A DNA stretch of 32,778 nucleotides from NCBI GenBank assembly GCA_001723765.1, contig MAYW01000037.1, positions 1 to 32,778 on the forward strand, read 5' to 3'. Source of the stretch: Candidatus Scalindua rubra. GTDB taxonomy: Bacteria > Planctomycetota > Brocadiia > Brocadiales > Scalinduaceae. A model generated the notes under the pieces. That model did no database searches. It was not told the origin of the DNA and worked only from the letters and a program-made list of their open reading frames with translations. Within the stretch, counting starts at the first letter, position 1; the number at the start of each line of letters is the position of its first letter. Shown piece after piece: positions 1 to 9,188 of this stretch. Both the position numbers and the translations under genes were made by a program.

Positions 1-480
1 ATCTTTTTCATAACCCATACCATGACCTCCTGCTATTTTAGCTGGAACCAAGGATGATGTGGTGATGGCTTCTATAACATCTTCATCTGTATTTAACTCC
101 TTTTTGTTTTCAAAAAACTTTCTGAGATTTATATGAAATTCATAGCTTTTTTTGTAGGCAGGAATCTTTTTGACATCTTCGATATCTTTTTCTGTAGTTT
201 CATCATATTCAATAGAATTTGCAAATATTTGATTTATTTCGTATATATGGCAATCATCACTTTTTTCACAATCATCGCACGTTTTGTTTTTATAATCGCA
301 ATCTTCATGTTTATGACTCCATCCCATCTCTTTTGCTATGAGTTCATCACAATTGGGATGATTCTGTAGGGTTTCAAATAACTCTAGATATTTTGCTGTA
401 CGAACATCTGCTTTTTGCAGGAATCTTTCCCAATCTTCCTCATCCCAATCTTCGTTTTCATAAAAATCTTTATCTTTCAT
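1..480 (-). CDS. Unrecognised acidic, Cys-rich protein, C-terminus cut by window edge
   Basis: An open frame of 160 codons begins at an ATG (478-480, read on the minus strand) and runs off the left edge without a stop. An AAGGA-type ribosome binding site lies just upstream (about 488-492). The N-terminus is very acidic (MKDKDFYENEDWDEEDW). Around residues 69-85 there is a cysteine cluster (CDYKNKTCDDCEKSDDC) that could bind metal. The start lies 14 nt after the mqnC stop, so it is probably the third gene of the mqnA-mqnC operon. I do not recognise the family and assign no function. The overlapping plus-strand frame at 133-369 is its shadow. Confidence 0.7.
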   Translation of the reverse strand, partial: MKDKDFYENEDWDEEDWERFLQKADVRTAKYLELFETLQNHPNCDELIAKEMGWSHKHEDCDYKNKTCDDCEKSDDCHIYEINQIFANSIEYDETTEKDIEDVKKIPAYKKSYEFHINLRKFFENKKELNTDEDVIEAITTSSLVPAKIAGGHGMGYEKD

Positions 481-494
481 CTTTTTATTCCTTT

Positions 495-1568
495 TTATAT
501 ACGAACATTATAGTAACAGTCCCTCTGCATTGCTTCAAAACCCAGATCTATTATTAATGATATCATCTCCTCTTTCTTCAAACGATAATCCACCCCGGCC
601 GCTCTTACCACATTTTCTTCAATCATTGTGCTTCCTAAGTCATTTGCTCCGAACTTTAATGCAAGTTGTGCAATCTTAGAACCCTGTGTTACCCATGATG
701 CCTGAATATTAGGGATATTGTCCAGGAATAAACGTGAAACAGCAAGTGTTCTGAGATAATCAAATCCGCCAATTTTGAAACTAGTTCTTTTTTCTGAAGA
801 TACTGACAAGGCCGTGTTCTTTGGCTGGAATGTCCATGGGATAAATGCCGTAAATCCTCCTGTTTCGTCCTGGAGTTGTCTGATTTTTTCTAGATGAATA
901 ATTCTCTCTTCTAGAGTTTCAATGTGCCCAAACATCATTGTTGAAGTACTTTTTATTCCTAATTTGTGTGCTTCTTTCATTACCTGTAACCACTCACTTG
1001 CAGAACATTTATGAGGGCTCAATATCCCCCTGCATCTATCAGTAAGTATCTCAGCCCCTCCACCAGGGATTGTATCAAGGCCAGCGTCTTTTAATAAAAT
1101 TAGGACTTCCTTTATCGGTAGATTGTTCAGTTGTGAGAAATGAATTATTTCCGGGGGAGAAAAAGAATGAATATGTATAGTAAATCTTTCTTTGATAGAT
1201 CTTAACAGGTCTATATAATAATCAATTTTTAAATCTGGATGCAAACCTCCTTGCATTAAGATTTGTGTACCGCCTAGAGATATTGTTTCCTCAATTTTTT
1301 TAAAAAGTTCTTCTTTGGATAACAAGTAACCCTCTTTGTTACCTTTATCTCTGTAAAAAGCACAAAATTTACATCCAGAAATACAGACGTTAGTATAGTT
1401 TATATTACGGTCTATTACGTACGTCCTGTATTGCTCCGGGTGAAGTTTTTGGCAAAATCTATCTGCTGCCGTTCCTAAGCCTATCAAATCGTGTGACTTG
1501 ATGAGATTTATGCCCTCTTCAAAAGGCAATCTTTTGTGGGAACAAACTTTGTCTATTACGTTATTCAT
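495..1568 (-). CDS. mqnC: Cyclic dehypoxanthinyl futalosine synthase (MqnC), radical SAM
   Basis: MqnC cyclises dehypoxanthine futalosine in the futalosine pathway to menaquinone. From the ATG at 1568 the protein is 357 residues, close to the family's usual length. The radical-SAM cluster motif Cx3Cx2C is visible as CISGCKFC (C62, C66, C69), followed by the typical GGTQILMQGG and GLDTIPGGGAEIL segments. The frame could extend upstream to 1658, but the 1568 start gives the classical N-terminus and overlaps the mqnA stop (ATGAATAA), implying translational coupling. The adjacent mqnA confirms the pathway. Sequence shows the motif and context; the reaction is known from the family. Confidence 0.95.
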   Translation of the reverse strand: MNNVIDKVCSHKRLPFEEGINLIKSHDLIGLGTAADRFCQKLHPEQYRTYVIDRNINYTNVCISGCKFCAFYRDKGNKEGYLLSKEELFKKIEETISLGGTQILMQGGLHPDLKIDYYIDLLRSIKERFTIHIHSFSPPEIIHFSQLNNLPIKEVLILLKDAGLDTIPGGGAEILTDRCRGILSPHKCSASEWLQVMKEAHKLGIKSTSTMMFGHIETLEERIIHLEKIRQLQDETGGFTAFIPWTFQPKNTALSVSSEKRTSFKIGGFDYLRTLAVSRLFLDNIPNIQASWVTQGSKIAQLALKFGANDLGSTMIEENVVRAAGVDYRLKKEEMISLIIDLGFEAMQRDCYYNVRI

Positions 1569-2355
1569 TGTAGAATTCGATCTTGATACCCTCCTTAACT
1601 GCTCCCATTTCCAGGGCATAATCATAAAAAGATTTAAGACCACGAATTTCCTGCTCACCTAAATTATATTTAATCGACTCTTTAAGATACCTGAGGCAAT
1701 ACCCCTTTTCCAGTTTAAGTCTCTTTGCCTCAATATCTGCTATTTCGTTTACAGACTTTAGGCCACGTTCTTTTGCATCAATTAATAGTTTGTCAAGTCC
1801 TTGTAACCTGGATTTTAACTTTGTTACCCAGACTGCGTAAACAAAAGGTAACCCAACTAGTTCATTCCATTCCTGTCCCAAATCTAAAGTGATAAAACCC
1901 TCTTCCTTTATTTTCATAGCATCGTCACCTATGACAAGAAAGGCGTCAGCGTATTCGTTGTAAATTTTGCGTTTGTCTTCAAGTGTTATATACTCCGGCT
2001 TCAATGAATACCTTTCCCAAAGAATGATTTTTGTAAGAACGCAAGAAGTTAAGGAATCCTTGTCCAGGGCAACAACCTTAGTTTTTTTAATCGAAGGAGT
2101 TTTAATAAATAGCTTTACGCTTTCTACTAGACCGTTTGAAGAAATAGAGCTTCCAGGGATAATCTTGTAACCAGTACTTCTAAAATAGCTCACAGAAGGC
2201 ATTAAAATTACGTCTAAATCATCATTCTCAAGCATTTTTGGTAATGTTGCGGGGGCGCCATATACTAAATCTATTTTGTCAGTTTGTTCTTGAAGTCCAT
2301 ATATTAAAGGTTTTGCATTCATATATGGGACGACGCCAATCTTTAATTTAGCCAT
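1561..2355 (-). CDS. mqnA: Chorismate dehydratase (MqnA)
   Basis: MqnA converts chorismate to 3-enolpyruvyl-benzoate, the first step of futalosine-dependent menaquinone synthesis. The 264-residue protein starts with the family's characteristic N-terminus (KIGVVPYMNAKPLIYGL) and has the substrate-binding-protein-like fold segments, including LPKMLENDDLDVILMPSVSY and the later LGQEWNELVGLPFVYAVW. A Shine-Dalgarno-like AGGAA lies about 10 nt upstream of the ATG. Its stop overlaps the mqnC start by 8 nt. A palindromic repeat lies just upstream (2411-2484), so the promoter is probably close to or within 2356-2530. Confidence 0.93.
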   Translation of the reverse strand: MAKLKIGVVPYMNAKPLIYGLQEQTDKIDLVYGAPATLPKMLENDDLDVILMPSVSYFRSTGYKIIPGSSISSNGLVESVKLFIKTPSIKKTKVVALDKDSLTSCVLTKIILWERYSLKPEYITLEDKRKIYNEYADAFLVIGDDAMKIKEEGFITLDLGQEWNELVGLPFVYAVWVTKLKSRLQGLDKLLIDAKERGLKSVNEIADIEAKRLKLEKGYCLRYLKESIKYNLGEQEIRGLKSFYDYALEMGAVKEGIKIEFYNE

Positions 2356-2410
2356 TGTATTGTGTTCCTAAGTACACGGTTTCATAAATATGGTGACATA
2401 CCTACTCGCA

Positions 2411-2484
2411 TGTCATTGCGAGTGAACAAAGTGAGCGAAGCAATCTCATAGAAGGGATTGCTTCGCTAACGCCTCGCAATGACA
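2411..2484. repeat. Palindromic dispersed repeat, TGTCATTGCGAG type
   Basis: Nested inverted repeat between the divergently spaced minus-strand genes: TGTCATTGCGAG (2411-2422) pairs with CTCGCAATGACA (2473-2484), and inside it GCGAAGCAATC (2435-2445) pairs with GATTGCTTCGC (2456-2466). Short palindromes beginning GTCATT and containing GAATC/CAATC occur at several other intergenic sites in this window. Confidence 0.9.
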
Positions 2485-2537
2485 GGTGTCGATTTGACAT
2501 TGAATACGTTAACGTAATTATGAAATAGACTACTAAG

Positions 2538-3125
2538 TTACTTTTCAATCATAGTAATCTTTTTTGAGGTTAAGCGAGAAAGATTTTCTGCGTATGAGAG
2601 AATCTCTTCTTTTTTAGGATGTCTGTCAAAATATAGTTTACCCAGTTCTTTACCCTTCAGACTCATCAGCCAATATCCAGCTCGTATCCCTTTACCTGTT
2701 CCTCTTGCACTTGCTCTCCGCATGGCAACTGTTTCACTCTTGCATACATTTTCTATTACAATTTCATCTATTTTAGTAAATTTGATTTTAGTCCTCCAAA
2801 TAGGGATGAACATAAATTTAAATCGGATGTAAATTACCTCCAGCTTCTTATCAACTTCTATTTTCTTATCGTAAAATAGTAAAAAAAAGCCAAGAAGGGG
2901 AAAAGCAATAAATGAGATTATAATAACAAAGAATAGGGCTTTATCTATAATAGCACTTGAATAATACAGTAACCATATATATACGCTCGCTGCTTTATAC
3001 ATAACAATGAAGACAAAGCTTAAGCCTAAAAGCATTCCCCCCATCGCCTTGGGAAATCTGGAACGTTTCAAAAACATTCTATTTTCATTTATTTCTGCTA
3101 TTTTAAGGGTTACAACCAATCCCAT
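2538..3125 (-). CDS. Hypothetical membrane protein with two N-terminal TM segments
   Basis: A 195-residue protein with AAGGAAA placed 8 nt before its ATG. Two hydrophobic segments lie at about residues 28-50 and 63-84. After them comes a soluble, basic, beta-rich-looking tail (KKLEVIYIRFKFMFIPIW and following) of the kind seen in small bacterial membrane proteins with a PH-like cytoplasmic domain. That resemblance is impressionistic, so I give no function. It stands alone between the mqnA-side repeat and the divergent alr gene. The 129-bp gap to alr must hold both promoters. Confidence 0.75.
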   Translation of the reverse strand: MGLVVTLKIAEINENRMFLKRSRFPKAMGGMLLGLSFVFIVMYKAASVYIWLLYYSSAIIDKALFFVIIISFIAFPLLGFFLLFYDKKIEVDKKLEVIYIRFKFMFIPIWRTKIKFTKIDEIVIENVCKSETVAMRRASARGTGKGIRAGYWLMSLKGKELGKLYFDRHPKKEEILSYAENLSRLTSKKITMIEK

Positions 3126-3260
3126 AATGATTTCCTTTCATTTTTTTATGTAGATTTTAGCCTGTATCTAAAATGCGTCAACTAATTTTTAAAAAACATT
3201 GTATTTTTATGTAAGGGAATTAAAATAGTCTTTTAATGTTTGCTATAAGGACCTTTGATA

Positions 3261-4376
3261 ATGAATGGGATTACATGGATTGAAATTGATCTTGATGCTA
3301 TTGTACATAATATAAAGGCTATTAAGAAAAGGGTAGGAAAAGGTATAAAGATTCTGGCGGTTGTCAAGGCTGATGCATATGGACATGGCGCTGTCAAAGT
3401 CAGTAAGACACTGGTAAAAAATGGTGTAGATATGCTAGGCGTTGCTTTTCCAGAGGAAGGAATCGAGCTTCGGGGAAACGGCATAGATATACCTATACTT
3501 CTCTTAAATCCTATTTTATCAGAACAAATAGAAGATGTTTTGAAATATTCACTAGGAGTGACAGTTTGCAATCTCAATATCGCAAAAGAATTGTCTAAAA
3601 TTGCAAGAAAACATTGCTACAGTACCAGGGTTCATGTAGAAATTGACACAGGTATGGGGGCAGGTGTACATCCCAACGAGGCATTGTCTTTTATAAAGGA
3701 ATTGTTGTTGATTGAAAATTTGGAAATTGAAGGAATATACACTCACTTCCATTCATCCGAAGAAAAGGATAAATCATTTACTAATGAGCAAAACAGGAGC
3801 TTTAAAGAGGTGCTCAAAAAACTTGAAGATGAAAAAATACATATTCCACTAATACATGCTGCCAATAGTGCTGCTGTTTTAGATATCTCAGATTCGTATT
3901 TTAATATGGTAAGACCAGGATTAATCCTTTATGGGATTTTTCCCTCTAATTATGTCTCAAAAGATATTGACTTAAAGCCGGTTATGAGTTTCAAGACAAG
4001 AATAATTAACCTTAAGCATCTCAATTCGGGACGTACTATTGGTTATGGTAGGACATTCAAGATAATGAAACAAACAACCGTGGCGACAATACCAGTTGGG
4101 TATAAAGATGGTTTTAACAGGTGTTTTTCTAATTTGGGAGAGGTGCTTATAAATGGAAGGCATGCCTCAATTATTGGTCGTGTATGTATGGATCGGTGTT
4201 TCATAGATGTAACTAATCTGCCTGGTGTTGACATCGGAAGTGAAGTTGTGCTGTATGGAAACCAGAAAAGTGAAGCAATTTCAATTGAATCAGATGCAGA
4301 ATTAATAGGTACAATACCATACGAAGTTGTTTGCAACATTGGAACAAAAGTTTCAAAGAAAATGTATATAAAGTAA
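3261..4376 (+). CDS. alr: Alanine racemase
   Basis: Alr interconverts L- and D-alanine for peptidoglycan synthesis, using pyridoxal phosphate. The PLP lysine is K36 in VVKADAYGHGA. The catalytic tyrosine is Y262 in GYGRTF, and the C-terminal domain carries GRVCMDRCFIDVT. Counting from the ATG at 3261 the protein is 371 residues, a normal length. That start has AAGGA 9 nt upstream; an in-frame TTG at 3255 is less likely. It is a monocistronic gene, divergent from the membrane protein at 2538-3125. PdxA, encoded at 24.4 kb, belongs to the pathway making its cofactor. Confidence 0.96.
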   Translation: MNGITWIEIDLDAIVHNIKAIKKRVGKGIKILAVVKADAYGHGAVKVSKTLVKNGVDMLGVAFPEEGIELRGNGIDIPILLLNPILSEQIEDVLKYSLGVTVCNLNIAKELSKIARKHCYSTRVHVEIDTGMGAGVHPNEALSFIKELLLIENLEIEGIYTHFHSSEEKDKSFTNEQNRSFKEVLKKLEDEKIHIPLIHAANSAAVLDISDSYFNMVRPGLILYGIFPSNYVSKDIDLKPVMSFKTRIINLKHLNSGRTIGYGRTFKIMKQTTVATIPVGYKDGFNRCFSNLGEVLINGRHASIIGRVCMDRCFIDVTNLPGVDIGSEVVLYGNQKSEAISIESDAELIGTIPYEVVCNIGTKVSKKMYIK

Positions 4377-4795
4377 AAGATACCATAACATAGAAAAAAA
4401 GAACATTACTGACACCTCATAAATACAGTTGTTCTACAATAATTCACCATATAAAACACATATCATTTTATGTTTTAATCCGTTAATATATTAACAAATA
4501 AATAGTTATGACAATTTAATGAATTTATTAACATTATGAATCAAAATATAGTAGTATGGACTTGAATATCATCATATATGTTGTATAATATGTGAAAATG
4601 ATTAAGAAAATTTTTTGGACAAAAAAACAGACATCTCTAGTTTTGAGTATAGTTAATAAGTATAAGTGGTTGAAAATAAAATTCTTAGAAGAAATTACAG
4701 TTTTTGTTATAAAAATCTATTAGTTCAAAATATTGACTTTTATTTTTTGTATGATATTATTAATAAATTTTGTTTAATTCTTTATTTCATCTATT
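4377..4795. other. AT-rich gene-free spacer between alr and dnaG
   Basis: This 419-bp stretch has no credible coding frame. It is extremely AT-rich with short T and A runs. The one supportable element is a promoter-like pair near its end (4733-4760), which would drive dnaG-rpoD. Confidence 0.6.
4733..4760 (+). promoter_or_regulatory. Sigma-70-type promoter for dnaG-rpoD
   Basis: TTGACT (4733-4738) and TATTAT (4755-4760) are separated by 16 nt, ending 35 nt before the dnaG ATG. A better-looking TATGAT at 4750 is too close to the -35. In such AT-rich DNA, chance matches are common. Confidence 0.45.
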
Positions 4796-6631
4796 ATGGC
4801 GCTTTTTATACCTTCCGAAAAAATCTCTGAAATACAAAGAAATTTAAACATAATTGATATTGTTTCTAATTATGTTTCGCTTAAACAAACAGGAAAAAAC
4901 TTTATAGGACTGTGCCCTTTTCATCATGAAAAAACGCCATCTTTTACTGTTAATGCGGAAAAACAAATATATAAGTGTTTTGGATGTGGAGAGGGCGGAA
5001 CAATCTTTAACTTTTTGATGAAACAGGAGGGTTTGACTTTTCCAGAAGCAATAAAGATACTTGCTGAAAAAGTAAATATTAGGATTGATGATTTCAATAC
5101 AAAGGAAAAATATCAAGGAACAAGTGTGTTGTATGAGGTAAATGAAAATGCGTCATGTTTTTTCACTGATGTGTTATTGAAAAGCAGAGAAGGTAGACGT
5201 TCAAAAGATTACCTTTCAGACAGATTTATAAATGATGATTCTATCAGGAAATTTAGGTTGGGATATTCACCTAATCGTTGGGATTCAATAGTAAATAAAT
5301 CAAAAGAGTGGGGTGTAAGTACACAAGTACTTGAAAAAGCAGGTCTTATTATGAGAAAACAAAATAAGACTTGTTACGACCGTTTTCGCAATAGATTGAT
5401 GTTTCCAATCTTTGATTTTCAAAACAGACCTGTAGGATTTGGCGCAAGGGCTTTAGACAACTCTTTGCCTAAATATCTTAACTCTCCAGAAACCCCAATT
5501 TTTAATAAGAGCAAGACACTTTACGGTATTAATTTAGCAAAAGAGTCAATAATCAAGAATCGTAAGATATTGATTATGGAGGGTTATACAGACGTTATAA
5601 TGGCCCATCAATATGGAATAGATTGGTCAATTGCGGTACTTGGCACTGCGCTAACCCGTGAGCATGTAAAATTATTAAGACGTTATGGTGACAAAGCCAT
5701 TCTAGTATTTGACGCTGATACTGCAGGGCAGAAATCTTCTGAGAGAAATTTAGATATTTTTATAGAGGAAGATTTCGATGTGAGCGTTGTTCTTTTACCT
5801 GAAAATTATGATCCATATGAGTTTATTGTTAAGAGGGGTAAGCAGAGGTTTTTAGAACAGACAGAAAAGGCATACGATTTTTTCGGCTTTAAAATAAAGC
5901 TTTCTGAGACAAAGTGGGATATGTCTTCAGTTTCCGGTAGGGCATCAGCGATAGACGATGTTCTATCAACGGCCATGAAAATCCCTAATTTTGTAAAGCG
6001 TGAATTAACTATTAAGAGAGTTGCGGAAGAGATGTCTATCAATGAAAACATTTTACGTAATCATTTGGCCAAATTTAAACCTTTTAAAAATGATCAAACC
6101 AGTACAAACAAATTATATGATCAAAAATCAGGTAATTTAAACAAATCGAAATCACTTGCTTATAAGGCAGAAATGGAAATTTTGGGTATAATGATTAAAA
6201 GGAATGATTTGATTGAAAGAGTAGAAACAGACATAGGCTTCGATCACTTTACCGATGAGCGGCTTCGAGGTATCGCTGAAAAGATATCTGAAATTTATTC
6301 ACATGAGGGACATGTAGAATTAGGAGACATTTTCCCAATGTTAGATTCAACAGAAATGAGTAGTGATATAGTTGATACAATTTCAAAGCAGGATTCTTTA
6401 GAAAGAAGTAGTATAGTTAGTCAAACTGATAATAATGAAAAGGCACTTGAAGATTGTATTCAGTTTATTAAGAAAAGAAAAAGTAGTAAAGGTTTAGAAC
6501 AAGCAAGGAAGAAGATGTTAGATTTGGATAAAACAAAAGATTATGGGCAAGAAGTAGACCAATTACTTACTAGTTTTCACAAAGAGAGCAAAGCTTTGCA
6601 TTCACTGAAACGAGTTCAGCACAGGCTTTAA
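4796..6631 (+). CDS. dnaG: DNA primase DnaG
   Basis: DnaG makes RNA primers for the replisome and works with the DnaB helicase. All three expected parts are visible in 611 residues. The N-terminal CHC2 zinc finger has C40, H43, C61 and C64. The Toprim core has MEGYTDV (E262) and FDADTAGQK (D306, D308). A charged C-terminal region from about residue 430 would be the helicase-interacting domain. The start has no recognisable Shine-Dalgarno (upstream is TTTATTTCATCTATT), so translation may be weak or leader-dependent. It is followed after 50 nt by rpoD, the usual primase-sigma pairing of the macromolecular synthesis operon. Confidence 0.96.
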   Translation: MALFIPSEKISEIQRNLNIIDIVSNYVSLKQTGKNFIGLCPFHHEKTPSFTVNAEKQIYKCFGCGEGGTIFNFLMKQEGLTFPEAIKILAEKVNIRIDDFNTKEKYQGTSVLYEVNENASCFFTDVLLKSREGRRSKDYLSDRFINDDSIRKFRLGYSPNRWDSIVNKSKEWGVSTQVLEKAGLIMRKQNKTCYDRFRNRLMFPIFDFQNRPVGFGARALDNSLPKYLNSPETPIFNKSKTLYGINLAKESIIKNRKILIMEGYTDVIMAHQYGIDWSIAVLGTALTREHVKLLRRYGDKAILVFDADTAGQKSSERNLDIFIEEDFDVSVVLLPENYDPYEFIVKRGKQRFLEQTEKAYDFFGFKIKLSETKWDMSSVSGRASAIDDVLSTAMKIPNFVKRELTIKRVAEEMSINENILRNHLAKFKPFKNDQTSTNKLYDQKSGNLNKSKSLAYKAEMEILGIMIKRNDLIERVETDIGFDHFTDERLRGIAEKISEIYSHEGHVELGDIFPMLDSTEMSSDIVDTISKQDSLERSSIVSQTDNNEKALEDCIQFIKKRKSSKGLEQARKKMLDLDKTKDYGQEVDQLLTSFHKESKALHSLKRVQHRL

Positions 6632-6681
6632 AGAAACCCGTTAAAAAAACTTTAAGTTTTTATTAAATAGGAGACTCTTTA

Positions 6682-8334
6682 ATGGAAAAAATGAGTCAAA
6701 AAATTAAGACACTTGTAAATAAGGGTAAGGAAAATGGATTTTTAACATATGAAGAATTAAATGATATCTTACCCGATGATACTTTAGTAAAGCCTGAAAA
6801 AATTGATGAAATATTAATGATGCTAGACGAGTTAGGTATTGACCTTATTGAAGAGTCAGAGATAGAGACTCGTGATATGATAGAGGCAGAAGGCGATGAA
6901 TTACAAGAAGCAGAAGCGAAACTTAGAGAAGCTGTAAGTATTTCAGAGAAAATCGATGATCCTATAAGGATGTACTTAACACAGATGGGTGTGATTCCTC
7001 TATTATCACGGGAAGAAGAAATATCATTGGCTAAGAAAATTGAGATGACTAGAAAAAGTTTTCTCAGAAAAATACTTAAATCTGACTTTTCACAAGAAGT
7101 TTGTTTAAAGATTTTAGAGGATATTACTAATGGCGAGTTGCCTTTCGATCGCACTTTAGCAATTAATGTTGAGCTTGAGAATCATAAAGATAAACTTCTC
7201 AGACAATTTCCGGAAAGTGCAAAAATGTTAAGAACAATCTTAAAGAAAAACAGAGAAGATTTTTGTCATTTAAAATTGAAAAGAACTTCTGCAAAAGATA
7301 GGTTTAGACTTCTAAAAAATATTAGAAACCGCCAGAGGAAGGGTGCGGAAATTCTTGAGGGACTAAATATTCGTACCAAGAAACTGCAACCGATAATGAA
7401 ACGCTTACAAGAAATATCTTATGCAATGAATAATATTGAAAAACAGATTAAAATGCACAAAAAGCGAGATAAATCGAATGGTAAATTACGAGACCTAAAA
7501 TCTAGTTTTAATGAATTTGAGAATATAGTACTTGAATCCCCCGAAAGACTAAAACAACGTGTTGAATCTATTGAAAGGGTTTATAAAGCACATGAAACCG
7601 CTAAAAGGAAACTTTCTAGTGCAAACTTGAGATTAGTAGTAAGTATCGCAAAGAAATACAGAAATCGAGGTCTAAGTTTTCTTGATCTTATACAAGAGGG
7701 AAATACTGGTTTGATGAGGGCGGTTGATAAGTATGAATATAGAAGGGGTTATAAATTTAGTACTTATGCTACCTGGTGGATAAGACAAGCTATCACCCGT
7801 TCGATAGCTGATCAAGCTAGAACTATCAGGATACCTGTTCATATGATTGAGACTATGAGTAAAATAAGAAATATGTCAAAAAAGCTGTTACAAGAAGAAG
7901 GTAGAGAACCTAACATTGAAGAAATTGCAAGGGAAGTGAGGATATCTGTATCTGAAGCAAGAAGGGTATTAAAGATTTCAAGGCATCAAATTTCTCTTGA
8001 TAGGACTGTTGGAGAAAGTGCTGATAGCGCCTTTGGCGATTTCATAGAAGATGATAAAGCAGAATCTCCTGTTTCTGCTGCTGCACAAGAAATGCTCAAA
8101 GAAAAGATAGAAAGTGTATTAGATACACTTACCTATCGAGAGAGGGAGATTATTAAACTTCGTTATGGTATAGGAGATGGTTATACGTATACGCTTGAAG
8201 AAGTTGGTAAAAAATTTATGGTGACCCGAGAAAGGGTGAGGCAAATAGAAGCGAAGGCAGTGAGGAAACTGCAGCATCCTGTTAGAAGCAGGAAGTTAGA
8301 AGGGTTTTTAGATAGCGTTGGAGAAAGCAAGTGA
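6682..8334 (+). CDS. rpoD: Primary sigma factor RpoD (sigma-70)
   Basis: This is the housekeeping sigma factor directing RNA polymerase to -35/-10 promoters. In 550 residues it shows an acidic region 1.1, region 1.2 near residue 92 ([18 protein letters not shown]), a charged non-conserved insert, region 2 at about 312-385 ([35 protein letters not shown]), region 3, and region 4 at about 483-545 with the helix-turn-helix [20 protein letters not shown]. The good AGGAGA Shine-Dalgarno upstream fixes the start. It is cotranscribed with dnaG. A palindromic element begins directly at the stop codon (8335-8428). Confidence 0.97.
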   Translation: MEKMSQKIKTLVNKGKENGFLTYEELNDILPDDTLVKPEKIDEILMMLDELGIDLIEESEIETRDMIEAEGDELQEAEAKLREAVSISEKIDDPIRMYLTQMGVIPLLSREEEISLAKKIEMTRKSFLRKILKSDFSQEVCLKILEDITNGELPFDRTLAINVELENHKDKLLRQFPESAKMLRTILKKNREDFCHLKLKRTSAKDRFRLLKNIRNRQRKGAEILEGLNIRTKKLQPIMKRLQEISYAMNNIEKQIKMHKKRDKSNGKLRDLKSSFNEFENIVLESPERLKQRVESIERVYKAHETAKRKLSSANLRLVVSIAKKYRNRGLSFLDLIQEGNTGLMRAVDKYEYRRGYKFSTYATWWIRQAITRSIADQARTIRIPVHMIETMSKIRNMSKKLLQEEGREPNIEEIAREVRISVSEARRVLKISRHQISLDRTVGESADSAFGDFIEDDKAESPVSAAAQEMLKEKIESVLDTLTYREREIIKLRYGIGDGYTYTLEEVGKKFMVTRERVRQIEAKAVRKLQHPVRSRKLEGFLDSVGESK

Positions 8335-8428
8335 ACCCCGTAGGAAAGCTCAGCAAGAGCTTTGGTCATCACATTTGTTATATGTTTTCTGACATAACCG
8401 CGGAATGGGTTTTTCTTTCTAACGGGGT
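8335..8428. repeat. Inverted-repeat element with ACCCCGT ends, copy 1
   Basis: The element begins immediately after the rpoD TGA. ACCCCGTAGGAAAG (8335-8348) pairs imperfectly with CTTTCTAACGGGGT (8415-8428), and a small inner hairpin AAAGCTC/GAGCTTT follows the left arm. A second element with nearly the same ends lies at 30346-30415. No T-run follows, so it is not a standard terminator. Confidence 0.75.
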
Positions 8429-8475
8429 GAAAGACAAAATGAAAGTATTTTATTTCTCGGAAACAGGAAATTTTA

Positions 8476-9183
8476 ATGGTTGAAAGGATTGAAATATTAA
8501 AAAGATTACAGTCAATAAAGAATAAGATAAGTGAATTAGAAGAATTTAAGAAATGTAGGAAAAACGATATTCAAAAAAAGAAAGAACTGATAGATAATAA
8601 AAGGATTCTTTCCGAAAAGAGACACGAAGAGAAAATATCAATACAAAAAGAAATTGACAGTAAAGAACTGGAACTAAAGACTGATGAAGAGAAGGTAAAT
8701 AAGTATAATGTTCAATTAAATGCGATCAAAACAAATAAAGAATATAGTGCTTTGTGTTCTGAAATAGGTTGTAAGAAAGCTGATATGTCTCTTTTGGAAG
8801 ATGAGATTTTGAGTACAATGTCGAAATTGGAAGTAGTTGATAAAGAAGGTAAAGAATTGACAGAAGAATTAAAGTGCGATGAAGAAAGTTTAAAAGAGCT
8901 CATAATAAATGTAGATGCGGATGTTAAAAGGACTGATAGTGAAATTGGAAAGTTACAGAAGGATCAGGAGCAATATATAAATTTACTAGACGAAGAATCC
9001 TTACGTTATTACAAACGACTATCGAATATCAAAGGAGGTAAAGCCGTAGTTGCTATAATTGGTAATGTATGCGGTGGCTGCTATATGAATATAACTACGC
9101 AGACTCTAAATTTACTCATTAGTGGTAAAGAGTTGGTTTTTTGTCCAAGTTGTAGCCGTATACTATATCTTGATGAAAAATAG
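8476..9183 (+). CDS. C4-type zinc-ribbon coiled-coil protein (DUF164 family)
   Basis: A 235-residue protein with two parts. Residues about 1-175 form a long, Lys/Glu-rich coiled coil. The C-terminus is a zinc ribbon with two Cx2C knuckles (VCGGC and FCPSC) about 24 residues apart, the arrangement of the family often annotated as C4-type zinc-ribbon or nucleic-acid-binding protein. AGGAAA precedes the ATG. It ends 5 nt before the RNase P RNA gene. This family commonly sits beside rnpB, which suggests a role near RNA metabolism, but its biochemical function is not established. Confidence 0.85.
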   Translation: MVERIEILKRLQSIKNKISELEEFKKCRKNDIQKKKELIDNKRILSEKRHEEKISIQKEIDSKELELKTDEEKVNKYNVQLNAIKTNKEYSALCSEIGCKKADMSLLEDEILSTMSKLEVVDKEGKELTEELKCDEESLKELIINVDADVKRTDSEIGKLQKDQEQYINLLDEESLRYYKRLSNIKGGKAVVAIIGNVCGGCYMNITTQTLNLLISGKELVFCPSCSRILYLDEK

Positions 9184-9188
9184 CAATT

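Noticed and set aside
133-369. Plus-strand frame of 78 codons
   Set aside because: Antisense to the well-supported minus-strand partial gene; Phe/Ile-rich translation typical of a shadow frame.
1569-1658. Upstream extension of MqnC
   Set aside because: The 30 extra residues overlap mqnA and do not resemble the family; the ATGAATAA overlap start is far better.
8335-8428. rho-independent terminator of rpoD
   Set aside because: The palindrome lacks a T-run on its 3' side and its ends recur elsewhere, so it is treated as a repeat element.
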